A DNA stretch of 64,000 nt from Ancylostoma caninum (lineage: Eukaryota; Nematoda; Chromadorea; Rhabditida; Ancylostomatidae). Position numbers and translations under genes: made by a program. Below, in pieces: positions 1 through 10,696 of this stretch. The stretch lies in the NCBI GenBank assembly GCA_037903475.1, contig JBAJFG010000111.1:1054001-1118000 (forward strand). The letters run 5' to 3'. How positions within the stretch are numbered: the stretch's first letter is position 1; each line of letters starts with the position of its first letter. The notes beneath the pieces are model-generated. The model saw nothing but the letters and a program-made list of their open reading frames with translations, had not been told where the DNA came from and made no database searches.

Positions 1-689
1 CCATCAATGAATACGGAAGGCAGGCCGGCAATGTTCCTGCTTTATCTTTAAAAGGAAGCTTGTTAGTCCTTTCCATTAATTTTATGGTAAATTTCCCGCT
101 CTCAGCTCAAAGCAGTTTACGATGCTTCTATGGATTTCGACAGTCCCTTCGGTAGCAGCCATGGAGCAATACATGCCGACAAATAATTGCCACATTCCCT
201 CCTCTAAAATATGTTACTAGTTTGCTCAAAACAGGGAAAAAACTCCAGTGTATGATGTTGTCCTTAATTGGTGACTTCACAGTCATCAAAAGTAACAAAA
301 TCCTTCATTCCCAACAAATGGCGAAAAGATCAACTCAAGCAGCAGTCCGCAGTGATGTAGGAAATACCGATCAGGATCAAGACATCGACGGCAATCGAAA
401 ATGATGTAGGAACACGCAACAGCAGTGACTCATAAGTGGCAGCGTAACCAGTTGCGGCTACGGTACCGATTAGAGGCAAATAAATAAGTGGCGGAGGCCA
501 ATAAATAACAACTTTGAAGTACAGATAAATGCGACTATTGAAGTAGATACTAATTGAAATAAATTAATCTCGCTAGAAATGCTTTGTTTTGCTCGTCAAA
601 AAAAAACCGTCCCGAAACACTGAAATAATTGAACTGGGTACGAAATCCAATCATCCCAAAGAATGATAAAGGCAGTTTTTGACTGAGAA
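1..689. other. Downstream flank of the peptidase gene, no gene seen
   Basis: This stretch lies beyond the stop codon of the minus-strand prolyl endopeptidase gene and should include its 3' UTR. I see only short open frames without recognisable motifs, and no clear minus-strand AATAAA signal close to the stop. Confidence 0.5.
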
Positions 690-3600
690 TCAGTCGCTCC
701 ATTCGAGGTCTAACACCCGTTGTAGGAAGCTGTACATGTCGACAATCTCAGCGATCTGCAAAAGATTGTTCCGTTATTTCTGCAATTCATATTTTCATCA
801 TCGAGATCAAAGACAACAGATAACTCACAACTTTGGTTGTAGGCTTTCCAGCACCATGACCAGCTTTTACCTCCACACGAACAAGAAGCGGATTTGTTTG
901 CAGCTTATGTAGTTTGGCCTGAAACAATACAAAAACCCCCACATACACAGCACCAGGGAGGACAGCGAAAACATACCTTCTCCATCAGAGTCGCCGCATA
1001 CTTGAGCGTATGGCTGGGAACCACCCTGTCGTCATGGTCTGCGGTCATCATTAAAGTAGATGGCCACTGACCATCAGCAGGGAAGCGGATATTATGCAAA
1101 GGAGAGTATCTGAAGAAAATACAAACTGTTCCGTTCAGCAATTCACGAAAAAAACACCAGGAAAACTAACTTGTAGATGAATTCAAAGTCGTTCGGCACA
1201 TCGGGATTACCATATTCGGGCACCCACGCCCCGCCAACGGTGAATCTGTGGAATCGCAACATATCCATAACGCTGAAATGATGCATTCATAGTGCTTGGA
1301 ATGCAAAATGAATCAGATTCCAGGATATATGAATTGCTCCTGCCAGGGTTCCCATCTGAGTGCATAGGAGGCTCCAGTGATCCGGACTCGCTCGCACGTG
1401 CTGCTACCACAAAACCTAGAGAATGAGAACGAGATATCAATAGAATGGAAGGATGCGCAGGCAATCCGAGTGTGGAGACGCAGACGGTGCGACATGTGTG
1501 AGGGGGCCCGGATTACTGAAGTCTCCTACATTTCTACTGGAAGCCACCTGTGCTGACATCTGCTAAGCAGACAAGAAACGATATAGAATGGAGCTTGAAT
1601 AGGCATAGCGACTAAGAAAACTAACTAACCCAACACGATTCAGAACAGCTCCATATAGGTCAGGACGTTGCTGAGAGCATGCTGCCACTAGCAAGCCACC
1701 ATTTGAACCACCATGAATCGCCAACCTGTAGAACGGAGCTCGGAATTATATAATTATTATTATAATTATAATTATAGATTATAATTATAATTATTATTAT
1801 TATTATAATTATAATTATAGACGCACCCCAAAAATGTTGATTTTTTGGTTCCATACTTAATTTCGGTATACGCTATGATCACTACTCGATTCAGCGTGCC
1901 CGAAAACCCCACTAAGCAAAATTTCAGCCAGATGTGTGGGAGGAGAAGGCTCGTCCAGCACTTGACCCTTTTTTCGACTGTATCATAATTATAGACGCAC
2001 TTTTGAAATTCAACAATTTTATCATATGGAGCAAACAACAATAATAATTTAATAATTTATGGGTCCTCCTTGTTTAGAAATGATTTCGAAAATGCGATTT
2101 GGCATTGACTCGACTAGTTTTCTGAGGACTTGGGGATCCAGGCGGTTCCACGCACGCGCGATCGCTTCTCTGAGGTCTTCAGCGTTGGAGAACGTCCTTC
2201 CCTGAGCGTAGATGTCACGAACCAGGATACCCCAGAGGTTTTCCATTGGGTTGGCGTCAGGGGAGCAGGCAGGCCAGTCCATAACTGCCACATCGTGCCG
2301 CATAAACCACTCTTTTGTAGAGCGACTGACATGGATAGCGGCATTATCCTGCTGAAAAGTGAAGCTCTCCTCGCTGTGGTCGGCGAGGAATGGCAGAAGG
2401 TGGATGCGCAGCATATCCTGGTAGTCGGCGGAGTTCATGTGGGTAGAGATGAAGGCGAACTCGAGCGTCCCTCCCTGGTAGAAGCCGCCCCAGACCATCA
2501 CCGTGCCGCCTCCGAAATTCCGCTTGCTGAAGTACCTCGGCCTTTTCCGGAGGTCCCTCCAATAATATGCGTATCCGTCTGGCCCATCGAGATTGAACTT
2601 CTTCTCATCAGAAAAGATCACCTGAACACCCAAATGAGTTCCTGGAAGTCTCGGGAATTTTTTCCATACCTTTGACCAGTCCGTCGCCATATTCTTTTTA
2701 GCGAACTGGATCCGGGCAGCCTTGTGAGCGTCGGTAAGGTTAGGAGCGGGCCGAAGACGACAACGGACGATGTTGCTGTTCCGATTTATCGACCTCCAGA
2801 CCGTCATCCTAGACACAGGAGTCGATAGAGCGGCTCGAACTTGGTTGATGGAGATCATGCTGTTCGAAACGAGCCGCCCTATACGACGTTCATCCTGCTG
2901 AGACAGCTTCTTAGGCCTTCCAGATCTTTTCTTCTCCCCGTAGGCGTCCATATCCTTCACGAATCGGTCGATCGTCCTCGAAGAGCGGCCAAGTTGCTCG
3001 GCGATCCTGCGGTTGCTCAGTCCTGCGGCGTGTAGTGCTCGTATCCGCTCCTGCTTGGCCTCAGAAAGCATCAATCCTCGTGGCATCTTGCGTTTATTTA
3101 TAGCGCACTTACGGCTACTCATTGCGCTATTGAAACGGGATTTTTTCTCCAAAAGATGTGGAATTTTCATTTTTTATTTAAGGTGCGTCTATAATTATGA
3201 TACGGTCCAAAGAAAGGTCAGCTGCCGGAAAAGTCTTGCTCTTCGACGTTTCTGACTAAAACTTCGTAAACTAGGGTATTCGCACATGCTGATTCGATTG
3301 GTGGCCATAACTTCTGTAGAAAGTTTGTTTGAAGCAAAAATATCGTCATTTTGGGGGTGCGTCTATAATTATGATACGCACTGTATAGCCAGGGAAAATT
3401 CAACAACAGGAAAAGAACTAGGACACTTACTTCTTGCTACAAGTGTACTTGTTCTCAATCAGATACTCAGCTGCAGAAATGAAATCATCGAAGACATTTT
3501 GCTTCTTGTCCCGCATTCCACTCATATGCCAATTTTCTCCATACTCACTAGAAATAAGGAAAAGAATCCATAATTCCAATGAAATAGCAAGTCTCCGCAT

Positions 3601-6408
3601 AACCCAACACTACCTTCCACCTCTAAGATTGGCACATGCGATTATTCCCTTGAAATGTCTGACAACAAGTAAACGACTGATAGAAAAATACGGCATGTCA
3701 GCAACGTTGAATCCTGAAAATGTTGGTAAATTAATTAAGGGATGTTGTGAATCATAAGAAAAACAAGGTGGATTGACCATCTACCTCCATATCCGTTCAG
3801 TATGGTAGCGTTATTACCATCCCGTGGGGTATCCTTGAGCGAAATAATGTACATAGGAACTTTTGTGCCATCCTTGCTCGCGAAGAACACTTGCTCCACG
3901 TTGAACTGCTTCTCATCCATTCCTTTAATGCGGACTCTTCTCAATTCCTGAAGAACGGAGGATAGCATTATGTAGTTCCAGAATTGTTGAGCAATCAAAC
4001 TCGTACTCTTTCCAAAGCCTTGGGCTCAAGTCGATAGCGACAACAGTAAGCTGTCAAATTCGGATAGCGCTACAATACAGTAAGGTAAAGCATAGGCGTA
4101 CCTCCACTTCTGGGATAGCTCTCTTAATCACAGATGCGAAATCGACACGGTAAATGATTGTTGGAACAGTAAACGACTCAAAGCTGAACAACATTTCGCT
4201 AAGTGCTTTCTTGCCGAAGAATCCGGACAGAGACCTGGAATAAAGACGGGGTCAGTTAACCTACAGAAAGCAGCGTGTGCTCAAGAAAGGAGACCTACCC
4301 AATTTTCAGTGGGAATTGATACTGTCGAGCACCAGTGTTGAGATCATAGACGTACAGTGCATCCTGAAATTTAAAAAAAACGAATGCTCAGTCGCTTCAT
4401 CTCAGTAGAGACAACTGCTATGGAGGATGATTTTTTTTTTCAAACATCACTGTATGCCGTGTGTAATCACACAGTCAAACAGCCCACTAAGCTTAAAAAT
4501 TGAGAGGAAACTGATCCTACCTTAACGTCTTCGATATAGGATATCACAAGACGATTATTGGCAACCACAGTGGCCCAATTCAGCTTATGTCGCGAGTTTT
4601 CCGGCACAAGTTCTTTGACCGATCCATCTTTGAGAGAAACACGGATCAGTTTGAACATAGGGGCATTCTTATTGGTTTGGATCAACATGGATTCGTCGTC
4701 GTGATCCACATACTGTAAAGGCAATGTTTAGAAAAAGTGCAAATATAGGTGCAACGGACAGGAACTGTTCTTACTATTCGAAACTCTAGAGAAGAAGAAA
4801 AAACGCACATCGTACTTAGCATCCAGCTTGTCGAACAGAGGAGTGGGGTTGATTTTCCCAATACCATCCTTCATAGCAGACAGATCGTAATAATAGAGCA
4901 TATTATACGGATCGCATCCTCGCGAAACGTCAATAATCAGGTATTTTCCGTCCTCTGTCACAGAGCCTCCGCTAGAAGTATTATTATGACAGAAATACAC
5001 TGAAATGCTGCTCACTGTAAGAACTCACATCATATAATCCGCATTATCTCGCCGATCGTAAACAAGTACATCATCCTTGCAATTAGTTCCCATGCGATGG
5101 AAATACAGAGAGTGATACTTGTGCTTTTCCACGGATGTACCCTCTGTAGCCGTCTGGAAAGAAACGCACAGTTTCCAAGCATACGAATGAAGTTCTTCAT
5201 GCAAATACTACCTACCCTATGATCAGGGTACTTGCAGTAAAAAATTCCGGAATTATCCTTCAACCAGGATAGAGAAGAATGTTTCACGCCGGTGATGACG
5301 TCATCCAAATCCTTCTTATTCGCACCACGGAACTGAAACTTTCAAGTTAACTTCACATCGACGGAGTGTTCCATGCGTGGGCGTGTCGAGTCCCACCTCT
5401 AATTGGGTGAAAACAGATTAGAGTGCTCTCAAGTTACAATGCAATTCGAAATCTATACGCCACATCTAGCCAAACAAAAACGGTGAAATATTAACGTTAG
5501 CTACCTTTACGGTTACCCAGTCGCTGCCCTTCTCACTCAAGCCATATGCGTAAATCGTGCCGTCTTTTGTCCAAGCTGATATCCTGGAGGAACATAAGAG
5601 TTTTGATTATTTTTTCAGATAGAATACCATTACACTACCTAATAGATGTAGTTCCATCCTCCGACATCGTGTTCGGATCCAGAAACACCTCGCCTTTTTC
5701 TTGCAAGGACTTCTGTTGATATATGACGCTAAAAGCGATTGCATAACACCACGATAACGCATAGGCCTCTATACTATCGGGAATAAGGAATGAACACTTA
5801 CTATTGATTCTGTAACCCAGAGTTATGACTATAGTAATAGAAATCTCCTCGTTTCGATGGGCATCCAAATTTTTCATAATCCCACAGCTCTGTCAGCCTA
5901 AACAGTGATACTCAAAATTTAAAAATAAAGACACACATGCTATGCCAATGTATTAGAAATGCGGGCGAAGTTGTACACGGTGATCGTGGGAGGTTTGACA
6001 CTCCCTCTATCGGAACAAGCGCAGCTCTAAGTCGTTTCCGATGAGAATTCTTAGAATTGAACTTTGAATTGGCCCGGACACAGCAGGTGTGAAGAAAGCG
6101 TGAGGAACATGCAACCGCTAACGTACTTCTCTCTAATTTTCTCTCGGCTAGGGGCGCCAGCAATGAAAGGTGCAGAAATCGCATTCAGATCGTCCACAAA
6201 CTTGCGGGTCTCGGCTGCATCGGGATCCTCCATCCATCGATATGGGTCGGTAACCTTCACAAATAAACCATACGTCAAGTAACAAGAGCCGCAATAGATG
6301 TACATGGCAGAACAACAGCAAACTAACCTTGGTGTCATGGAAGTCATCCTCAATCGAGTCATCCCGACGAGGAGATGGATAAACGGATGGTGAGATGTTG
6401 ATCGACAT
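690..6408 (-). CDS. Prolyl endopeptidase (prolyl oligopeptidase, family S9A), 19 exons
   Basis: Cytosolic serine peptidase that cleaves after proline in short peptides. Exons, in coding order: 6328-6408, 6127-6254, 5802-5897, 5639-5728, 5505-5583, 5216-5332, 5029-5153, 4809-4971, 4521-4712, 4299-4363, 4102-4234, 3785-3947, 3614-3713, 3431-3547, 1630-1725, 1171-1272, 977-1109, 829-918, 690-755. All junctions are GT-AG and keep phase. The spliced protein is 711 aa, the normal length for the family (about 710). The N-terminus ([12 protein letters not shown]) opens a beta-propeller region, and the C-terminal alpha/beta-hydrolase domain carries the nucleophile motif GGSNGGLL (Ser557), TADHDDRV (Asp642) and AGHGAGKPT (His681). 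I chose the ATG at 6406-6408 because it aligns with the family start. The exon begins at 6450 after a TTTCAG-like acceptor, so the mRNA is trans-spliced or has an untranslated first exon. Intron 14 (1726-3430) holds a Tc3-type transposon. The coding frame is not damaged. Product is not secreted: no signal peptide. Confidence 0.95.
1452..1550. repeat. Dispersed repeat shared with 38596-38695
   Basis: It lies in peptidase intron 15 (1273-1629). It shares four ordered blocks with the copy in flp-26 intron 2. It has no visible terminal repeats, so the family and its boundaries are unknown. Confidence 0.5.
1741..1819. repeat. AT-rich microsatellite at the left end of the Tc3-like element
   Basis: A run built almost entirely of TAATTA/TTA units, probably grown from the ATAATTATA core of the transposon end. 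It blurs the exact left boundary and the TA target duplication. Confidence 0.7.
2049..3086 (-). CDS. Tc3-type transposase, DD34E, one intron
   Basis: Cut-and-paste transposase of the Tc1/mariner superfamily. Exons are 2670-3086 and 2049-2621, separated by a 48-nt GT-AG intron (2622-2669) that is in frame and has no stop, so an unspliced reading also stays open. The spliced product is 329 aa, starting at the Tc3-like MPRG. That is the length I recall for C. elegans Tc3 transposase. The N-terminal half has two helix-turn-helix DNA-binding segments linked by a GRPKK basic stretch. The catalytic domain shows FSDEKKF (D144), QQDNAAIH (D231) and NPMENLWG (E266), with 34 residues between the second D and E. 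It ends in GGPINY. An in-frame upstream ATG at 3170 would add 28 residues. No internal stops or frameshifts are seen, so it may be active. Confidence 0.92.
   Translation of the reverse strand: MPRGLMLSEAKQERIRALHAAGLSNRRIAEQLGRSSRTIDRFVKDMDAYGEKKRSGRPKKLSQQDERRIGRLVSNSMISINQVRAALSTPVSRMTVWRSINRNSNIVRCRLRPAPNLTDAHKAARIQFAKKNMATDWSKVWKKFPRLPGTHLGVQVIFSDEKKFNLDGPDGYAYYWRDLRKRPRYFSKRNFGGGTVMVWGGFYQGGTLEFAFISTHMNSADYQDMLRIHLLPFLADHSEESFTFQQDNAAIHVSRSTKEWFMRHDVAVMDWPACSPDANPMENLWGILVRDIYAQGRTFSNAEDLREAIARAWNRLDPQVLRKLVESMPNRIFEIISKQGGPINY
2622..2669 (-). other. 48-nt intron inside the transposase gene
   Basis: The donor GTATGG follows codon AAG of a DWSK motif, and the acceptor TTCAG precedes the codons for VIFSDEKKF. 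Removing it joins WSK directly to VIFSDEKKF, as in other Tc3 transposases. Leaving it in inserts 16 extra residues not expected in the family. Confidence 0.85.
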
Positions 6409-6449
6409 AGAAGCGTTCAGTCTATGTGCAAATGATGGGCGTCGTGCCA

Positions 6450-6462
6450 ACTGAAACGTCGT
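6450..6462 (-). promoter_or_regulatory. Likely trans-splice (or 5' UTR) acceptor of the peptidase mRNA
   Basis: On the minus strand a GACGTTTCAG acceptor ends at 6451, 42 nt upstream of the chosen ATG. No coding exon was found further upstream, so a spliced-leader acceptor is the simplest reading. A non-coding first exon is the alternative. Confidence 0.5.
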
Positions 6463-7322
6463 TATGAATAGGTCTTACTAATCTATTGCATTTGCATTTG
6501 AAAAGAGACACTCCTTTTTATATTTTCCTATCAGTTTTGAACAATTAGTTGCAGTGTGCACAACGACAAAGGTTGACTTGGATTGAATTCTTTCAAAGAA
6601 GAATTTCCAACAGAACAAACAGACACGGACAAAACGCACAGAGTTTGTAGCAACCGAAACAACAGCACCATGGTAGGAATGGTTATCGTGACCGCAATCT
6701 CTTAAATTTGCGTGCGGAGATTTAACTGGATAATGCTCAGGACAATAAAGGTCATAACGAATCTCCGCAAAACTCGGATAATCGTCAAGAGAATCCTTTC
6801 AAGTGCAAGAAAAAAAACAATAGCGGGTTGGGTGAGCAAACGATGAGAAGCTATTTTGTACTTGTTAACTAACCTTTCATAGGAGTATACCCCCATTTCC
6901 ACAGGGGTATGTAAAAAAAGCCGTTATAGAGGACTATTCCATTTTTTTTCTTCATATATACTGGGAACTCCAGACGGTCAGGTGAATACGGACCAGTGAC
7001 GCGGCGCAGCAGTTTTGGGCAGAGACTACCAGAGAACGTCATCAAAGCATTATCGGTCCAGGAGGGCGGCAGACAGTCAGAGTGGCACGCCGCGACGCAG
7101 CAATGGTCTGCATTCACCTGCCCCTCTGCAATTCTCTGTACTATACAATTCACAAACTCTATTTGGCTCGTATCAGCAGGGATGAGAAATGAGGAGAAAA
7201 TGCGGAGAAAAAGGATCGAACCGAAGCATGCAGTGCTCAGCAAGGTATATAATAAGGGGTATATAATAAGATAGAAGTTGCCGGCTTGAAGCTTAGTGGC
7301 AAACTGTATTTACATTCATGTG

Positions 7323-7440
7323 GTGTGGAGCGTTATACCTGGAGGGGGGGGGTGGCCAAGCTCTGCGACTAGTCAGTTCACCCAACCAGCCAGTCGCGGG
7401 GCGCGTCAGCACCGCCCACTCCAGGTATAACGCTCCTCAC
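7323..7440. repeat. GC-rich palindromic MITE, copy 1 of 3
   Basis: About 118 bp bounded by inverted repeats GAGCGTTATACCTGGAG and CTCCAGGTATAACGCTC. The interior (AAGCTCTGCGA..., GTCAGCACCGCCCACTCC) is shared with copies at 13417-13537 and 33654-33770. No coding capacity. It lies in the gap between the peptidase and PIX genes. Confidence 0.75.
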
Positions 7441-10400
7441 CCGTGTTCATGCAGCAAAAAAAAACGACTACAGTTGTTTTTAAAAGCTACTACAACACCG
7501 AAGAACTTTGGATAAGTTCAAACGAAAAGTTCAGAGGTCGAAAGTAGAAAGTTCTGAGTTCAATTACAACAAAAACTTCATACCTTATTTTAGACCGCAA
7601 AGGTTTAAAGTATTAAAGCACGCAGAAAGCGTAAAATGCACGCATGCGAAGAATTAATACGTATCTAACTGTATAATGCATTGTGAATGCTCATGAATAA
7701 TGCTCGTATAGATCAATTTAGCCTATGAATAAAAACCAAAAATAGAACGAAAAACTTACAGCCAAAGAAGCAACGTTTAAGAAGGACAGCATTGTGTTTA
7801 ACACGACGTCCCGACTCGAAGGTATGAGGAAGAGGGCTCAACAAGACACTGTGAGGACACTCCATGAATTTCGGGTAAGCGGGTAAGTGAAACATGAAAT
7901 GCATCGAGACACACATCCAAAGCATCCGGATAGTTGCAAAAGCTAACGATCTTGCCAGCAACAAACAGAAGCAAGTATTTCGTTTTTAGCATTACATTAA
8001 CGGTAGTATAGCAACAAAGGACCCCTTGAACTCTAACAGAATCATGCAAAAACACACAAAAATCTGAAAAGTCTTGCTATAAATTACATGTCACATTATA
8101 CTGGAACAGGTATAACACCAACATGCTGCAATCCATGGCACTCTAAAAAGTATCATACTTCCCGGCTTGGATTCAGACAATGACATAACATAGTTGTCTG
8201 AAGAAGGAATTCCTGCGTTACCTTGGGTGACCATTTTAAACATTTGACAACAAGGGATTGATGTGCATTCGTGAACGTGAAAGGTGAACATGCGCATTCA
8301 TTCTATAGCGTTACATATTTGCGTGCAAGCTCGTTAGAAAACTGAGGTGAAAGGTTTGAACCCATATAGGCATGCATAGAGGTGTCCAAACGGCAACTTC
8401 ACTTTGGTGGTGGACAAGTTCACAAGGCATTTGAAGAAGCCATGGAAACCGACTCATCCATAGCCGACGTATCTTTTTGAACAATAACGTTATTCACTAT
8501 GAATTGCACCTCAGCTGAATCAGAGCACAGTAGACGTTTCGCACCCTTCAGCAGCATCGACGAAACGCAACGCCTTCCCACATTAAGCATCCGTCCACCG
8601 TCGGAATCTTGAAACGCTTTCACTAGTACGTGAATAAACCATATTCAACCTTTCATGAGAACAGCGACATATTTCTGACGAAACAGTCTTAACTCGGATC
8701 ATGATAGGTCAATTTCGAAAACAACAAACGAATAGTGAAACGAGGGAAATATTGAGGAACTGACACCAATAACTGATGCTTCTCGCGGAAAAAAAAAAAC
8801 ATTTCTGTTAAGAAAACGGGAGAAAAATGACAAAAAAAAGCGATGAAGCGCACTATTCATGGGTGCTCGGATTTTCGAATCTCTTCGCTTGCATGTACAT
8901 GCATGTAAAGTTTATTCTTTAGCAAAATGAGAGAGGAGTAATTAATCGGCGTCCCTTGCGCCTGTATTACGACCGGAGGTACTCAGAGAAGTTAGGCCCC
9001 GCCTTCTTTGGGCCCTCAGCGGTAGTGGGAGGTCGCGGTGAGGACCATTGCGGCGGCGATAAGCACCACGAAAAGTCATTGCACTTCAGACTTCTCTACA
9101 TTGCACTTCAGACTTCTCTATGTCACTTTATTAATATTAATACTGCTACTTAATACTCTCTGGAAACCATCGATCGCCCCATTTTCGACTGACTTTTCAA
9201 AGACTTAGCCAAGGATTTCTAAAAAAAAAAAAATAATATGTGCACTATTGAAGAAGCACGACCACGTTCAAGTTCCTTGCAATAGGAAGTAAAGGTAGTC
9301 TACGGATTTGAATGCTGATCTTATGAAATGCCTTGAGCAAACCCTTTCAGGAAATTGCAATCAACCTTTCTGTGTCCTCTTCTCGGACTCGCGTCCTTCG
9401 AAGAAACTCATCCCCCAGTCTACCGATAAGAGCAGGAAAGCATCCAGCAAATGAGCTATTCGTCGTGATCGACAACATCCGATTTCTGCCGCAGGTTAAG
9501 AATTAGAATAAGTTATGAAGTCAGAGTGTAATTCCGTCCTGAAACCCAGCCACAGGCAAACTATGATTGCATGAGCGTTTGAGTTCTGCATACATAGCAG
9601 GAGTAAGGTCACGTTATCCAAAAGTTCACGTTTCCGGAGCATTCGGGCAAATAGCGTTACTTGTCTTGACCCCTGGCTCACCGTCACTATTCTTCACTGG
9701 ATATATGCATGTAGCACTAACTCATTCACGAATCATATGGAAACCACACACCAAAATGTAACCAGTGAAACTCAGGTATAATCCGTTTCTATCGGCACAT
9801 AGTTACATAGCTCGTACCCTCTACAACTCCCCGTATCAGAATATTTATCTACTAGGTGCTCGACTGAAATTTCTACTACGGTTTGCACTCAATCAAAAGA
9901 CGGACATTCTCATTTTCAACCAGAAACAAATCGAAAACCAAGCTGATAATTAATGAAGACTCCACCAGAAAGCAATTGGAACTCATGCAAAGTGCCAGCA
10001 TTCTTAGCAACAAGTATCCCAACAACATCACCAGAACGATGCACAACATGCAAGAAGCTACGACACAAGCAATATTTCAAAAACGTTTCGAACACAGTCG
10101 AAATATTTCAAAGTCGCGATAAAAATGGCAAAAGAACATCCACAATAATGCAAGCAATCCTTGTAAAACATTTCTTTATAGCACCAAACAATAACAATAC
10201 GGTTCTCTTCAAATCATGAGATAGCACCTCAGAACAGACATGGGATTTCGAGACTACGAACACTCTCGATGTAAATAATCGTTATTATGTTAAGGAACCA
10301 TAGGTAAGTATAAAAGTTGTATAAGTAAGAAAGTTAGCACTAGTGTAAAGTAAGACCAACAACAGATGTTATTACAGTATTTCTTACCCAAATTCTCTTA

Positions 10401-10696
10401 ACAGTACCAGAAAGCTTTCTTGATGATCAGTTAAAAAGTAAGATTTGTGAGCAATATTGATATTTAAAGGAAAACATACCACGCACAAGCATCTGAAGGT
10501 ATGACATGAGAAACGAGAAAAGCCCCGTTAACAAGAAGTTATTGCTACATAGTCACTAGAGCAAGGAACACCCACCCTTCTGAATCACAATCATACGCCG
10601 CCTCTACATTAACACAGGGAGGAAGCACTATACTACCAATATTACTAGTAAAAGTTAAGCTTGGACATGCTCGAGAAACTGAGCATGACGACTAGA
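7441..10696. other. Intergenic region, no gene recognised
   Basis: Between the peptidase and PIX genes. Only short open frames lacking domain motifs are present. It holds a 22-bp tandem duplication (9077-9120). The part from about 9.7 kb to 10.6 kb is AT-rich and may include the 3' UTR of the minus-strand PIX gene. Confidence 0.5.
9077..9120. repeat. 22-bp tandem duplication, 2 copies
   Basis: The unit CATTGCACTTCAGACTTCTC+TA occurs twice head to tail (9077-9098 and 9099-9120) without mismatches. Confidence 0.8.

Larger units (their letters stand above)
1802..3378 (-). mobile_element. Tc3-family (Tc1/mariner) DNA transposon, apparently complete
   Basis: The element has a minus-strand transposase gene between terminal inverted repeats of about 190 bp. 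Each end carries two copies of the same 21-bp site, whose core is GTGCGTCTATAATTATGATA: outer right 3358-3378, inner right 3183-3203, inner left (reverse complement) 1980-2000, and outer left (partly degraded into AT repeat) near 1805-1826. This IR/DR layout with inner and outer binding sites is known for Tc3 and related elements. It lies wholly inside intron 14 of the prolyl endopeptidase gene, in the same orientation, and leaves the splice sites intact. The left boundary is uncertain because of the adjacent microsatellite. Confidence 0.9.

Noticed and set aside
1660..2041. Minus frames with poly-Ile and Tyr/Asn runs
   Set aside because: Translation of the AT microsatellite and transposon end.
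2130..2675. 181-codon plus-strand frame
   Set aside because: It is antisense to the Tc3 transposase, whose minus frame has clear catalytic motifs, so this is a shadow frame.
6869..7243. 124-codon minus frame upstream of the peptidase
   Set aside because: Tested as an upstream coding exon. It shows no similarity to the peptidase N-terminus, which already starts at the right place at 6408, and no splice pattern joins it.
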